From: Actinomycetota bacterium
Lineage (GTDB): Bacteria; Actinomycetota; Thermoleophilia; Gaiellales; Gaiellaceae
Direction: 5' to 3'
Assembly (NCBI GenBank): GCA_016870235.1
Contig: VGCB01000133.1
Location: forward strand, 1 to 7,227
Length of the DNA stretch: 7,227 nt
In this document: positions 1 through 6,137 of the stretch, piece after piece
Layout: each line of letters begins with the position of its first letter
Position numbering within the stretch: position 1 is the stretch's first letter
Notes under the pieces: generated by a model
Database searches by the model: none
What the model saw: only the letters and a program-made list of their open reading frames with translations
What the model was told of the DNA's origin: nothing
Translations under genes and position numbers: made by a program

Positions 1-97
1 CGTCGAGCACGGCGGACTGGCCGCCGTCGATCGACCGGAGCCGGGCGCCGGCCGCGTCGCGGGCGTCGTCGAAGTCGCGAGAGCCGTAGAGGGTCAT
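1..97 (-). CDS. N-terminus of an unrecognised protein, cut by the left edge
   Basis: Only the first 32 codons are inside the window. The peptide starts MTLYGSRDFDDARDAAGA and continues acidic and alanine-rich, with strongly GC-biased third positions, which is the look of a real gene. The start is ATG at 97-95. A perfect AGGAGG sequence lies at 115-110, but its 12-base spacing to the ATG is longer than usual; no better start codon exists between them. A 14-codon reading frame upstream ends by overlapping this start as ATGA (separate entry). The gene is divergent from the 96-residue gene at 346. I do not recognise the family from this fragment, so no function is offered. An alternative is that the start is misplaced and the protein begins slightly downstream. 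Confidence 0.6.
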   Translation of the reverse strand, partial: MTLYGSRDFDDARDAAGARLRSIDGGQSAVLD

Positions 98-138
98 GAT
101 GCCGTGGTGCCTCCTGAACGCATGACAGTCGTCTTCAT
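94..138 (-). CDS. possible 14-residue leader peptide overlapping the next start codon
   Basis: Read on the minus strand, ATG at 138-136 opens a frame encoding MKTTVMRSGGTTAS and closes with TGA at 96-94. That TGA overlaps the ATG (97-95) of the edge gene as ATGA, the arrangement typical of translational coupling. The AGGAGG that would serve the edge gene lies inside this frame. A purine run GAGGGGG sits directly before the ATG, and a weak -10-like GATAGT (151-146) lies 7 bases upstream, the same spacing as the leaderless starts elsewhere in the window. A second ATG at 123-121 is in the same frame. The length is so short that chance is a serious alternative; it would be a coupling or attenuation leader if translated. 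Confidence 0.25.
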   Translation of the reverse strand: MKTTVMRSGGTTAS

Positions 139-212
139 CCCCCTCACTATCGACGGGCTCCGGAAGGCGTGCGACCCCTCGAACGAGTGGCGGCCATGCC
201 CCTCCCGGGCGG

Positions 213-329
213 CTCGATCGAGTGAACTGCAGACGGATCGCCCGATTCAGGGAGCGGAGGTCGACGGTGACGTGGCGATATCTCGGGCAACCCCCGAGAG
301 CAGGTGCGGCAGCTCTCGATCGACTGAAC
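213..329 (+). repeat. imperfect direct repeat pair in the divergent spacer
   Basis: Two 15-base copies of CTCGATCGASTGAAC (S is G in the first copy, C in the second) lie at 213-227 and 315-329, 102 bases apart in the same orientation, matching at 14 of 15 positions. Both are in the 248-base spacer (98-345) between two divergent genes, and the second copy ends just 3 bases before the ribosome binding site of the 96-residue gene. They may be operator half-sites or remnants of a duplication. The core CGATCG is a common palindrome in GC-rich DNA, so part of the match is cheap. Apart from this pair, a 7-base-stem hairpin and a weak ATGACA/CACTAT pair (122-127, 145-150), nothing else is visible in the spacer. 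Confidence 0.35.
281..299. other. small perfect hairpin in 5' region of the 96-residue gene
   Basis: TCTCGGG (281-287) pairs perfectly with CCCGAGA (293-299) around a 5-base loop CAACC. It stands about 45 bases before the start codon at 346, between the two copies of the direct repeat. No T-run follows it, so it is not a typical intrinsic terminator; it could be a structure in the 5' untranslated region or a dyad operator. It may also be chance in DNA of this composition. Confidence 0.3.
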
Positions 330-345
330 GACGGAGGGAAATGCC

Positions 346-636
346 GTGGAGCTTCTGCTCGACAAGACCGAGGGCGCGCTCGACCACGACGAGACGTGGC
401 ATGCGCCGTCCGAGATCCGGCAGGTCGTCGCCCGGATGGTCGACGGAGACCGCGTGCAGCTCGGAACCGCTCCGACGCGGGAGAGCGCCGTCGCGCTCGC
501 GCGCCGGGTGATCGCCGAGCTCGAGAACCCGTCCGGCGACTGGCCCGTGGTCGGCGACCGGATGCTGCGACCCGACGCGATCGTCTCGATCGACGTCATG
601 CGTCCGAGCTCCTTCCCCGGGGCGGCAGCCGGATGA
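346..636 (+). CDS. small unrecognised protein, 96 residues
   Basis: The start is GTG at 346, chosen because GGAGGG at 333-338 stands 7 bases before it, the best ribosome binding site in the window; an ATG at 341 is in another frame. The 96-residue product begins MELLLDKTEGALDHDETWHA and has a predicted helix around residues 45-60 (TRESAVALARRVIAELE), then a hydrophobic strand-like stretch at residues 76-83 (PDAIVSID). It has no signal peptide, membrane segment or cysteine, so it should be a small soluble cytosolic protein. The aromatic and acidic N-terminus, ordered alternation of hydrophobics and high third-position GC argue that it is truly coding. The last codons and stop lie within a long stem-loop. 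I do not recognise the family, and the neighbours give no functional hint. Confidence 0.75.
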   Translation: MELLLDKTEGALDHDETWHAPSEIRQVVARMVDGDRVQLGTAPTRESAVALARRVIAELENPSGDWPVVGDRMLRPDAIVSIDVMRPSSFPGAAAG

Positions 637-666
637 TCTCCGGCTGCGCGCGCGGGGGAAGGAGCT
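607..666. terminator. long imperfect stem-loop, possible bidirectional terminator
   Basis: An outer perfect 12-base stem pairs AGCTCCTTCCCC (607-618) with GGGGAAGGAGCT (655-666). Inside it, a perfect 9-base stem pairs GCAGCCGGA (625-633) with TCCGGCTGC (639-647) around the loop TGATC. The joining segments (619-624 and 648-654) are G/C-rich and can pair partly. The loop contains the TGA stop of the plus-strand 96-residue gene, and the outer arm contains two bases of the TAG stop (667-665) of the minus-strand gene remnant. The structure therefore sits at the meeting point of two convergent genes and is symmetrical for both. No T-run follows on either strand, so if it terminates transcription it is the U-less kind often proposed in actinobacteria. 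Confidence 0.6.
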
Positions 667-976
667 AGGTCGGGGGGAGAGCGAGACAGAGACCTCGGGC
701 TCGACGCGAGGCCTCGCGGCGGAGCTGACGGAGAAGCGACTCCGTCGTCGGTGCTGCGTCGGCGTCATCGGCGATCTGGCCGAGCGCGCCGGCGATCTCG
801 CCGTCCGTCGCCGGCTCGATGGCGAGGCGGTCGAGATCGAGCGAGCGTCTTCCCCGTTCCCGCCGGCCCGCTCACCGAGTCCGTGACGCCACCATCGGCG
901 CGCGCAGGCACAGCTGGAACGACATCACGTCCTCCGGGCCGCCCGGCCGGCGCGATCCGTCCTCGAACCGCCTCAC
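665..976 (-). pseudogene. degraded-looking minus-strand gene, about 100 codons, interrupted by TGA
   Basis: From a GTG at 976 one frame reads VRRFEDGSRRPGGPEDVMS and on to codon 34, meets TGA at 874-872, then resumes as a convincing tail including DLDRLAIEPATDGEIAGALG (838 downward) and ends with TAG at 667-665. Both halves have high third-position GC and ordinary amino acid mix, while the plus strand here gives only arginine/proline-rich junk. Around 885-840 the frame is ambiguous: the frame shifted by one reads DSVSGPAGTGKTLAR, also with good codon bias. Either a nonsense change or two compensating frameshifts (or sequencing errors) would explain this. The GPAGTGKT string resembles a P-loop, but so short a protein lacks the rest of an ATPase. 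The gene diverges from the one at 1006 (29-base gap) and converges on the 96-residue gene. Family not recognised; two short separate genes remain possible. Confidence 0.45.
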
Positions 977-993
977 GGACGCATCGTCGCACG

Positions 994-999
994 TACCCT
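994..999 (+). promoter_or_regulatory. -10 box of a probable leaderless promoter
   Basis: TACCCT fits the TANNNT -10 pattern and is followed after exactly 6 bases (TTTCCG) by the GTG at 1006. Transcription normally starts about 6-8 bases after the box, so the mRNA would begin at or next to the start codon. No ribosome binding site and no convincing -35 box are visible. Four other starts in this window have the same arrangement, which is the main support. Confidence 0.5.
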
Positions 1000-1005
1000 T
1001 TTCCG

Positions 1006-1515
1006 GTGGTCGACGGGCTGTTGCTGCGACGGTTTCGGGACGGCTCCGAGGCGCCCTTCGACGCGCGCCGCGTCCGTGAGGCCTTCGCGCGCCTGGCGGT
1101 CGAGATCGACGGCGACGGGCTGGCGGAGCTCTACGCAGGCGACGGCGGCGAGGGGACGATCGGGCTCGCCGGCCTCCGCGACCCGGGCGGGCTGACGACG
1201 GCGGTCGTCGACGTGGCCCGCTTCACGCACGGGCTCGCGGGGCTCGTGCACGCGATCGCGACCGCCGCGGACCTCACCGTCTCGCTCGCCGGCGGTCACC
1301 GTGTCTATCTCACGGACGGTGGACAGGTCCTCCACCTGCCGCCGCCGCTCGCTCCCGCCGCGCACACGTGCGTCGACGGGCCGGAGCTCCACTGGTGGCT
1401 GACGCGGGAGGCGACGACCCCCGACGGGCGGCCCACGCCGCAGCCGACGCGGCAACAGGCGGTCAGCCGCAGCGACGCGCTGCGATCGCTGTTCGGGCTC
1501 AGGCGCGGCGACTGA
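1006..1515 (+). CDS. unrecognised soluble protein, 169 residues
   Basis: I place the start at GTG 1006 (VVDGLLLRRFRDGSEAPFDA) because a -10-like TACCCT lies 6 bases before it and because the open frame upstream of it, back to 751, encodes an implausible arginine/proline-rich stretch. The product has alternating helical and strand-like segments: an acidic helix at residues 21-45, a glycine-rich turn at 46-62, a hydrophobic helix at 76-91 (FTHGLAGLVHAIATAADL runs from residue 73), then GHRVYLTDGGQVLHL at 97-111, which looks like a beta hairpin. The tail from about residue 137 is polar and likely loose. There is no signal peptide or membrane segment. Third-position GC is high throughout. It is convergent with korB. 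I do not recognise the family and infer no function. Confidence 0.7.
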   Translation: MVDGLLLRRFRDGSEAPFDARRVREAFARLAVEIDGDGLAELYAGDGGEGTIGLAGLRDPGGLTTAVVDVARFTHGLAGLVHAIATAADLTVSLAGGHRVYLTDGGQVLHLPPPLAPAAHTCVDGPELHWWLTREATTPDGRPTPQPTRQQAVSRSDALRSLFGLRRGD

Positions 1516-1530
1516 GAGCCGGCGCGGCTC
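1516..1530. terminator. short hairpin between convergent genes
   Basis: GAGCCG (1516-1521) pairs perfectly with CGGCTC (1525-1530) around the 3-base loop GCG, starting immediately after the TGA of the 169-residue gene. It lies in the 66-base gap before the end of korB and could help end transcription from either side. The stem is only 6 bases and has no following T-run, so this is a weak call; nothing better is visible downstream of korB. Confidence 0.3.
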
Positions 1531-1581
1531 GAGAAGCTACGACAAGATGAGCGCGGGCCGTGGTCGTTTCGTTCGAGCTTC

Positions 1582-2592
1582 TTACGCGATCGTCCAGGTG
1601 TCGCCGCCGGTGAGCAGCGCCGCGAGGTCGCCCTCGCCCCGCTTCTCCTGGGCGGCGGCGATCTGCGCGTGCACGGACTCCTCGTACGCCGGCCGGTCGA
1701 CCGAGCGGAAGACGCCGAGAGGCACGGCGCCGAGGCTCTCCACCGTCAGCCGCCCGAGGGCAAACGCGAGACCGGGGTCGGAGCGGGCGGGATCGTGGAC
1801 GAGCAGCCCGCCGACCGACGCGTCGACGACCTCCAGCGTTCCGTCCGGCAGCATCCGGACTCCGCGATCGCCCCACCGGATCTCCTGCCCCTCCTGCAGG
1901 AGGAGGCGATTCTCCTTGTTGTCGCGGACCACGTCCCACGCCCCGTCGTTGTAGATGTTGCAGTTCTGCAGGATCTCGACGAACGCGGCGCCCTTGTGTG
2001 CCGCTGCGGCGCGGAGGACGTCGGACAGCCCATGCTTGTCCGTGTCGATCGCGCGCGCGACGAACGTCGCCTCGGCGGCGATCGCGATCGAGACCGGGTT
2101 GAACGGATGGTCGACCGATCCCATCGGCGTCGACTTCGTCACCTTGCCCCGCTCGGACGTCGGCGAGTACTGGCCCTTCGTCAGCCCGTAGATCCGGTTG
2201 TTGAAGAGCAGGATCTTGAGGTTGACGTTGCGGCGAAGCGCATGGATCAGGTGGTTGCCGCCGATCGAGAGCGCGTCGCCGTCGCCGGAGACGACCCAGA
2301 CGGAGAGGTCGGGCCGTGCGGTCGCGAGCCCCGTCGCGATCGCCGGTGCGCGGCCGTGGATCGAGTGGAGCCCGTACGTCTGCATGTAGTACGGGAACCG
2401 CGCGGCGCAGCCGATGCCGGAGACGAACACGATGTTCTCCCGTGGGATGCCGAGCTCCGGCATGAAGCTCTGGACGGCGGCGAGGATCGCATAGTCGCCG
2501 CAGCCGGGGCACCAGCGCACCTCCTGGTCGGAGGTGAAGTCCTTCTTCGTCAGCTGGACGAGCCCGCCGTTGCCGCCGTTGCCACCGCTCAT
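1582..2592 (-). CDS. korB: 2-oxoglutarate:ferredoxin oxidoreductase, beta subunit
   Basis: This 336-residue protein is the TPP- and iron-sulfur-binding subunit of a 2-oxoacid:ferredoxin oxidoreductase. With KorA it converts 2-oxoglutarate and CoA to succinyl-CoA and CO2 in the cytosol and passes electrons to ferredoxin. Residues 27-34 are WCPGCGDY, the family signature. The TPP/Mg site is GDGDALSIGGNH at 103-114 followed by FNNRIYGLTKGQ at 130-141. C28, C31, C62 and C211 match the spacing of the four cysteines that hold the [4Fe-4S] cluster in characterised archaeal homologues. ATG at 2592 overlaps the korA stop as ATGA, with GGTGAGGA just upstream as a ribosome site, so the pair is co-translated. 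A glycine/asparagine-rich N-terminal lead (SGGNGGNGG) precedes the domain. The length is close to other actinobacterial KorB proteins. Substrate choice of 2-oxoglutarate over pyruvate is by resemblance to actinobacterial KorAB. Confidence 0.95.
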   Translation of the reverse strand: MSGGNGGNGGLVQLTKKDFTSDQEVRWCPGCGDYAILAAVQSFMPELGIPRENIVFVSGIGCAARFPYYMQTYGLHSIHGRAPAIATGLATARPDLSVWVVSGDGDALSIGGNHLIHALRRNVNLKILLFNNRIYGLTKGQYSPTSERGKVTKSTPMGSVDHPFNPVSIAIAAEATFVARAIDTDKHGLSDVLRAAAAHKGAAFVEILQNCNIYNDGAWDVVRDNKENRLLLQEGQEIRWGDRGVRMLPDGTLEVVDASVGGLLVHDPARSDPGLAFALGRLTVESLGAVPLGVFRSVDRPAYEESVHAQIAAAQEKRGEGDLAALLTGGDTWTIA

Positions 2593-4436
2593 GTCCTCAC
2601 CATCGCCGTGATCGCGTCCGCGAGCTCGGCCGACTGGAACGGACGGCCGCGGACCTTGGTGTACGAGGCGACGTCGACGAGGAACTCCGCGCGGAGCAGG
2701 CTCGCGAGCTGCCCGAGGTTCATCTCGGGCAGGAGCACGCGCTCGTACCGCCGCAGGACGTCGCCGGTGTTCCGCGGCAGCGGGTTCAGATGGACGAAGT
2801 GCGCCTGGGCGACCTGGAGGCCCGACTCGCGCACGCGCTTGACCGCGGCGCCGATCGGCCCGTACGTCGAGCCCCAGCTGATCACGAGCACCTTCGCGTC
2901 GCCGTCGGGGTCGTCGACCTCGAGCTCGGGGAGGTCGGAGGCGATTCCCGCCACCTTGCGGGCCCGGATCCGCGTCATCAGGTCGTGGTTCTCGGGGTCG
3001 TAGGAGATGTTGCCCGTGACGTCGGCCTTCTCGAGCCCGCCGAGGCGATGCTCGAGGCCGGGCGTGCCGGGCACCGCCCACGGCCGCGCGAGCGATTGGT
3101 CGTCGCGGAGGTAGGGCAGGAAGCGGTCGCCGTCGTTCGGCCCGGTGGCGAAGGTCGTGGAGATGTCGGGCAGGTCGGCAACGTCCGGGATCAGCCACGG
3201 CTCCGACCCGTTCGCGAGCGCCGCGTCGGAGAGGAGGTAGACGGGCGTGCGGTACGTGAGCGCGATCCGCACTGCCTCGATCGCGGCATGGAAGCAGTGC
3301 GACGGACTGTACGCGGCGACGACGGGCACCGGGCTCTCGCCGTTCCGTCCGTGCAGCACCATCAGGAGATCGGTCTGCTCCGGCTTCGTCGGCATCCCGG
3401 TGGCGGGGCCGGCGCGCTGGACGTCGACGACGACGAGCGGTAGCTCCATCGAGATCGCGAGGCCGATCGTCTCGGCCTTGAGCACGATCCCCGGTCCGGC
3501 CGAGATGGTGACGCCGAGGGCGCCCCCGAACGCGGCGCCGAGCGCGGAGCCGGCGGCGGCGATCTCGTCCTCGGCCTGGAAGGTGACGACGCCGAAGTCC
3601 TTGCGCGCGGCGAGGTCCTCGAGGATCGACGAGGCCGGCGTGATCGGGTAGGCGCCGAGGAAGAGCGGCAGCTTCGACAGCTTCGCCGCCGCGATGAGCC
3701 CGTACCCGAGCGCCGCATTGCCCGTGATCTGCCGGTACCGGCCCGCCGGGAGCTTCGCCGGCGCGATCTCGTACGAGACGGCGAAGTCCTCCGACGTCTC
3801 GCCGTAGTTCCAGCCCGCCTTGAGCGCGCGCCTGTTGGCGTCGGCGATCTCGGCGCGCTTCGCGAACTTCGTGCCGATGAAGTCGAGGGTCGGCTCGATG
3901 GGCCGGTTGTAGAGCCACGACATCAGCCCGAGCGCGAAGAAGTTCTTCGAGCGCTCGGCCTCCCGCGGCGTGATCCCCTCGACCTCCTTCAGCGCCTCGA
4001 CCGTCATCGACGTGAGCCCGACCTGATGCACGTGGTAGTCGGTGAGACTGCCGTCGTCGAGCGGGCTCGCCTCGTAGCCGGCCTTCTGCAGGTTCCGGTT
4101 CGTGAAGGCGTCGCGGTCGACGATGATCGTTGCGCCCTTGGGGATGTCCTTGATGTTGGCCTTGAGCGCCGCCGGGTTCATCGCCACGAGGACGTCGGGA
4201 CGGTCGCCCGGCGTCAGGATGTCGTGGTCGGCGAAGTGCACCTGGAAGCCGGAGACCCCGGGGATCGAGCCGGCGGGCGCGCGGATCTCGGCCGGAAAGT
4301 CCGGGAAGGTGGCGAGGTCGTTGCCGAGGATCGCGGTCTCGCTCGTGAAGCGGTCGCCGGTCAGCTGCATGCCGTCGCCGGAGTCTCCGGCGAAGCGGAT
4401 GATCACGCGCTCGAGCTTCTCGACCTGCTTTGGCAC
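2589..4436 (-). CDS. korA: 2-oxoglutarate:ferredoxin oxidoreductase, fused gamma-alpha subunit
   Basis: This 615-residue protein joins the gamma domain (about residues 10-195, opening with VIIRFAGDSGDGMQLTGDRF) to the alpha, pyrimidine-binding domain (about 233-615). Diagnostic features of the alpha part are YPITP at 263-267, FQAEDEIAAAGSALGAAFGG at 286-305 and RAGPATGMPTKPEQTDL at 341-357. It works with KorB as the CoA-dependent oxidative decarboxylase that can replace 2-oxoglutarate dehydrogenase in the TCA cycle of many actinobacteria, or run in reverse in reductive pathways. The start is GTG at 4436, supported by a TAGGCT box 9 bases upstream and the absence of a ribosome binding site. 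It follows the 82-residue gene after 46 bases and overlaps korB by 4 bases. No ferredoxin or delta subunit gene is in the window. All expected motifs are present and no lesion was seen. Confidence 0.95.
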   Translation of the reverse strand: MPKQVEKLERVIIRFAGDSGDGMQLTGDRFTSETAILGNDLATFPDFPAEIRAPAGSIPGVSGFQVHFADHDILTPGDRPDVLVAMNPAALKANIKDIPKGATIIVDRDAFTNRNLQKAGYEASPLDDGSLTDYHVHQVGLTSMTVEALKEVEGITPREAERSKNFFALGLMSWLYNRPIEPTLDFIGTKFAKRAEIADANRRALKAGWNYGETSEDFAVSYEIAPAKLPAGRYRQITGNAALGYGLIAAAKLSKLPLFLGAYPITPASSILEDLAARKDFGVVTFQAEDEIAAAGSALGAAFGGALGVTISAGPGIVLKAETIGLAISMELPLVVVDVQRAGPATGMPTKPEQTDLLMVLHGRNGESPVPVVAAYSPSHCFHAAIEAVRIALTYRTPVYLLSDAALANGSEPWLIPDVADLPDISTTFATGPNDGDRFLPYLRDDQSLARPWAVPGTPGLEHRLGGLEKADVTGNISYDPENHDLMTRIRARKVAGIASDLPELEVDDPDGDAKVLVISWGSTYGPIGAAVKRVRESGLQVAQAHFVHLNPLPRNTGDVLRRYERVLLPEMNLGQLASLLRAEFLVDVASYTKVRGRPFQSAELADAITAMVRT

Positions 4437-4445
4437 TCGAAGCTC

Positions 4446-4451
4446 AGCCTA
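4446..4451 (-). promoter_or_regulatory. -10 box for korAB, near-leaderless
   Basis: Read on the minus strand, TAGGCT lies 9 bases before the korA GTG. The predicted transcript would start about two or three bases before the codon or at it, and no Shine-Dalgarno sequence is present. The same hexamer stands before the divergent glycosylase gene at 6795. It would give korAB its own transcription independent of the polysaccharide genes upstream. No clear -35 box. Confidence 0.4.
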
Positions 4452-4482
4452 GCGAGTTCGGCCGACGCGCGCGACGGTGAAA

Positions 4483-4731
4483 TCACGGGTCGGAGGGGCC
4501 GGCCGGCCTGCGGACGATGCTGATTCCCCACGCGGCTCCGGAGGCGAAGAGCGCATCCGGATCGACCTCGCCGAGCCACCCGATGAAGTGCTTCTCCGGT
4601 CGGTCGGGGGTGGAGCCGTACACGGCGGTGCGGGCGGCGGCCGCGGTCTCCCGATTGCTGCCGACCGCGAGCTCCTCCCGTCGGCGCTCGGCCTCCTCGG
4701 CCGCCGGCCCCTCCGCGTAGCCCTTGCCCAT
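4483..4731 (-). CDS. small unrecognised protein, 82 residues
   Basis: ATG at 4731 begins MGKGYAEGPAAEEAERRREE; the stop is TGA at 4485-4483. Residues 8-35 are charged and alanine-rich and should form one long helix. The rest, with FIGWLGEVDPDALFASGAAW at 49-68 and a basic tail IVRRP, looks like a small compact fold or binding segment. There is no membrane segment, signal peptide or cysteine. The start is fixed by a TACCAT box 7 bases upstream, overlapping neither neighbour. The gene sits 20 bases after the membrane protein gene and 46 bases before korA, on the same strand, but appears to have its own promoter. I do not recognise the family; adjacency alone is too weak to link it to KorAB or to glycan synthesis. 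Confidence 0.7.
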   Translation of the reverse strand: MGKGYAEGPAAEEAERRREELAVGSNRETAAAARTAVYGSTPDRPEKHFIGWLGEVDPDALFASGAAWGISIVRRPAGPSDP

Positions 4732-4738
4732 GCGGTCG

Positions 4739-4744
4739 ATGGTA
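4739..4744 (-). promoter_or_regulatory. -10 box of a probable leaderless promoter
   Basis: On the minus strand TACCAT is followed after 7 bases (CGACCGC) by the ATG at 4731, putting the expected transcription start at the codon. It lies in the 20-base gap after the membrane protein gene. There is no ribosome binding site before this ATG, which makes a leaderless message the simplest reading. Confidence 0.5.
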
Positions 4745-4751
4745 CGCGCTG

Positions 4752-6137
4752 TCAGACGGCGTCCTCGGGCGGCGGCCCGGCCCTGCCGATCGCTGCGCCC
4801 GCAAGCCCGAAGACGACCACCGAGAGCCAGTGCACGCCGATCACGTCGGTCTGCACGCCGAGGGCGCCGACGGCGGCGACCGACGCGGCAAGCCACGCCG
4901 AGCGCCGGCAGACCGCCACGAGGAGCGCGACGAGCCAGGCGATCAGGGCGAGCGCGCCTGCGATGCCCGTGTCGACTCCGATCTCGGTGTAGGTCGACTC
5001 GCCGGCCTTGATCGGAGCGCCCGTCCGCGAGGCCGTGACGCCGGCGTTGCCGAGGCCGAAGCCCAGCGGGCTCTCGACCACCGTGCGGATCCCGTCCCGC
5101 AGGTTCTCGAGGTGGCTTCGCGTCGACGCGTCGCCTCCCGAGAGCGCGTCGCCGCTCGCCTCGCCCTCCCGGGCGGCGTTCTCCCGCAGGCAGGAGAGCT
5201 CCGTCGCCGTGTAGCTCGTCGAGGGGCCGATCGTCGGGAACGCCTTCACGAAGCCGATCGAGAGCAGGAGCCAGAGCGCCGCCACCGCCACGAGCCGCGG
5301 CCGCCGCTGCAGCAACGCCAGCAGGACGAGCCCGCCCGCGAGGACGGCGAACGCGGCGCGCGTGTGCGTCCACAGGAGCCCGGCGCCGGCGACGACGCCG
5401 ACCACGGCCGTGATCCGGTCGAGCTTGCGGCGGGCGGCGAGAAGAAGGAGCACGACGACGAGGGCGTAGGCGGTCGCAAGCGGCCCGAGGAACGTGGACG
5501 TGAGGCGCCGGAGCGGGCTCTCCTCGTCGTTCGTGTTGAGGATCCAGTTCTCCGGGAGCCCGCCGAAGCACTGGTACTCGATCCCGAGCTGGTTGGAGAA
5601 CCAGCCGGGGACGCCCGAGCCGCGCCAGGTGTCGAGCGGCACGAGGTACACGTCGACGAGGCCCCAGACAGCGAGCATGCCGGCGACGGCGAGGAGCGCA
5701 AGGCAGAGTCGGCGCCAGGCGCCGGCCGCGAGCGGAGCGAGGCGACCGAGGGCGTAGACGCCGACGGGGAGAAGGTGGTGCCGCAGCGCGAGGAGCTCAC
5801 CGCGGGCCGTCGCGGCCCCGTCGAGCCAGCTCTGCGGGAGCAGGAGGTAGAGGACGACGATGCCTGCGTAGAGGAGCGCGAGCCGGTCGGCCCAGACGAG
5901 CGACGGCCGCCCGCGGAGGGCGAGGAGCGCGGCGACGACGCCGACGACGAGGAGCGCGTCCTTCCAGGCCGCGACGACGTCGAGCGCCGCCCCGCGGACG
6001 CCGGCCTCCCAGAGAAGCGACATCACGAGGTTGTGGAACGCGAGCCCGACGACGAGGACGACCAGGACGACGAGCGGGAGCCTCGCCCCACCTCTCCCGC
6101 CCGCCGTCGGCCGGAGGGTCACCCGCCCTCTGCTCAC
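4752..6137 (-). CDS. O-antigen ligase/polymerase-like membrane protein (Wzy_C type)
   Basis: This 461-residue polytopic inner-membrane protein has roughly 11-12 hydrophobic segments, for example at residues 21-44, 58-74, 86-101, 143-165, 218-235, 242-256, 260-277, 282-298, 391-410, 414-430 and 436-452. Family marks of the WaaL/Wzy_C group are STFLGPLATAYALV (214-227), HTRAAFAVLAGGL with an arginine at 260, a large external loop at about 299-385 ending in ESPLGFGLGNAG (355-366), and STYTEIGVDTGIAGA (381-395). Such proteins join or polymerise lipid-linked oligosaccharides on the outer face of the membrane. In an actinobacterium the likely substrate is a surface polysaccharide or glycolipid, not lipopolysaccharide O-antigen. 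GTG 6137 overlaps the methyltransferase stop as GTGA; GTG 6122 is an alternative start with a closer purine run. C190 and C316 lie in putative external loops. Exact substrate cannot be read from sequence. Confidence 0.85.
   Translation of the reverse strand: MSRGRVTLRPTAGGRGGARLPLVVLVVLVVGLAFHNLVMSLLWEAGVRGAALDVVAAWKDALLVVGVVAALLALRGRPSLVWADRLALLYAGIVVLYLLLPQSWLDGAATARGELLALRHHLLPVGVYALGRLAPLAAGAWRRLCLALLAVAGMLAVWGLVDVYLVPLDTWRGSGVPGWFSNQLGIEYQCFGGLPENWILNTNDEESPLRRLTSTFLGPLATAYALVVVLLLLAARRKLDRITAVVGVVAGAGLLWTHTRAAFAVLAGGLVLLALLQRRPRLVAVAALWLLLSIGFVKAFPTIGPSTSYTATELSCLRENAAREGEASGDALSGGDASTRSHLENLRDGIRTVVESPLGFGLGNAGVTASRTGAPIKAGESTYTEIGVDTGIAGALALIAWLVALLVAVCRRSAWLAASVAAVGALGVQTDVIGVHWLSVVVFGLAGAAIGRAGPPPEDAV

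Noticed and set aside
122..150. Sigma-70-like ATGACA/CACTAT pair with 17-base spacer on the plus strand
   Set aside because: The -10 part matches only three of six bases and it would give a roughly 190-base leader for the 96-residue gene; too weak to annotate as a promoter.
846..869. P-loop string GPAGTGKT on the minus strand
   Set aside because: It is a perfect Walker A string but sits in a short frame with no Walker B or other ATPase motif, in a region where the reading frame is uncertain; probably chance in GC-rich DNA.
751..1005. N-terminal extension of the 169-residue gene, starting at ATG or TTG-like codons from 751
   Set aside because: The added 85 residues are arginine/proline-rich and look like the reverse of a minus-strand coding region; the -10 box at 994-999 supports the start at 1006.
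1532..1582. AGAAGCT/AGCTTCT inverted repeat near the end of korB
   Set aside because: Only 7 bases of pairing with a 37-base loop; expected by chance.
1669..3003. 444-residue plus-strand open frame opposite korB and korA
   Set aside because: It is the antisense of clearly recognised kor genes, and its composition (valine, arginine, aspartate-rich) is the usual product of reading GC-rich genes backwards.
2593..3918. Upstream extension of the korB frame on the minus strand
   Set aside because: It overlaps korA in another frame and is arginine/alanine-rich; the KorB domain begins right after ATG 2592, which overlaps the korA stop.
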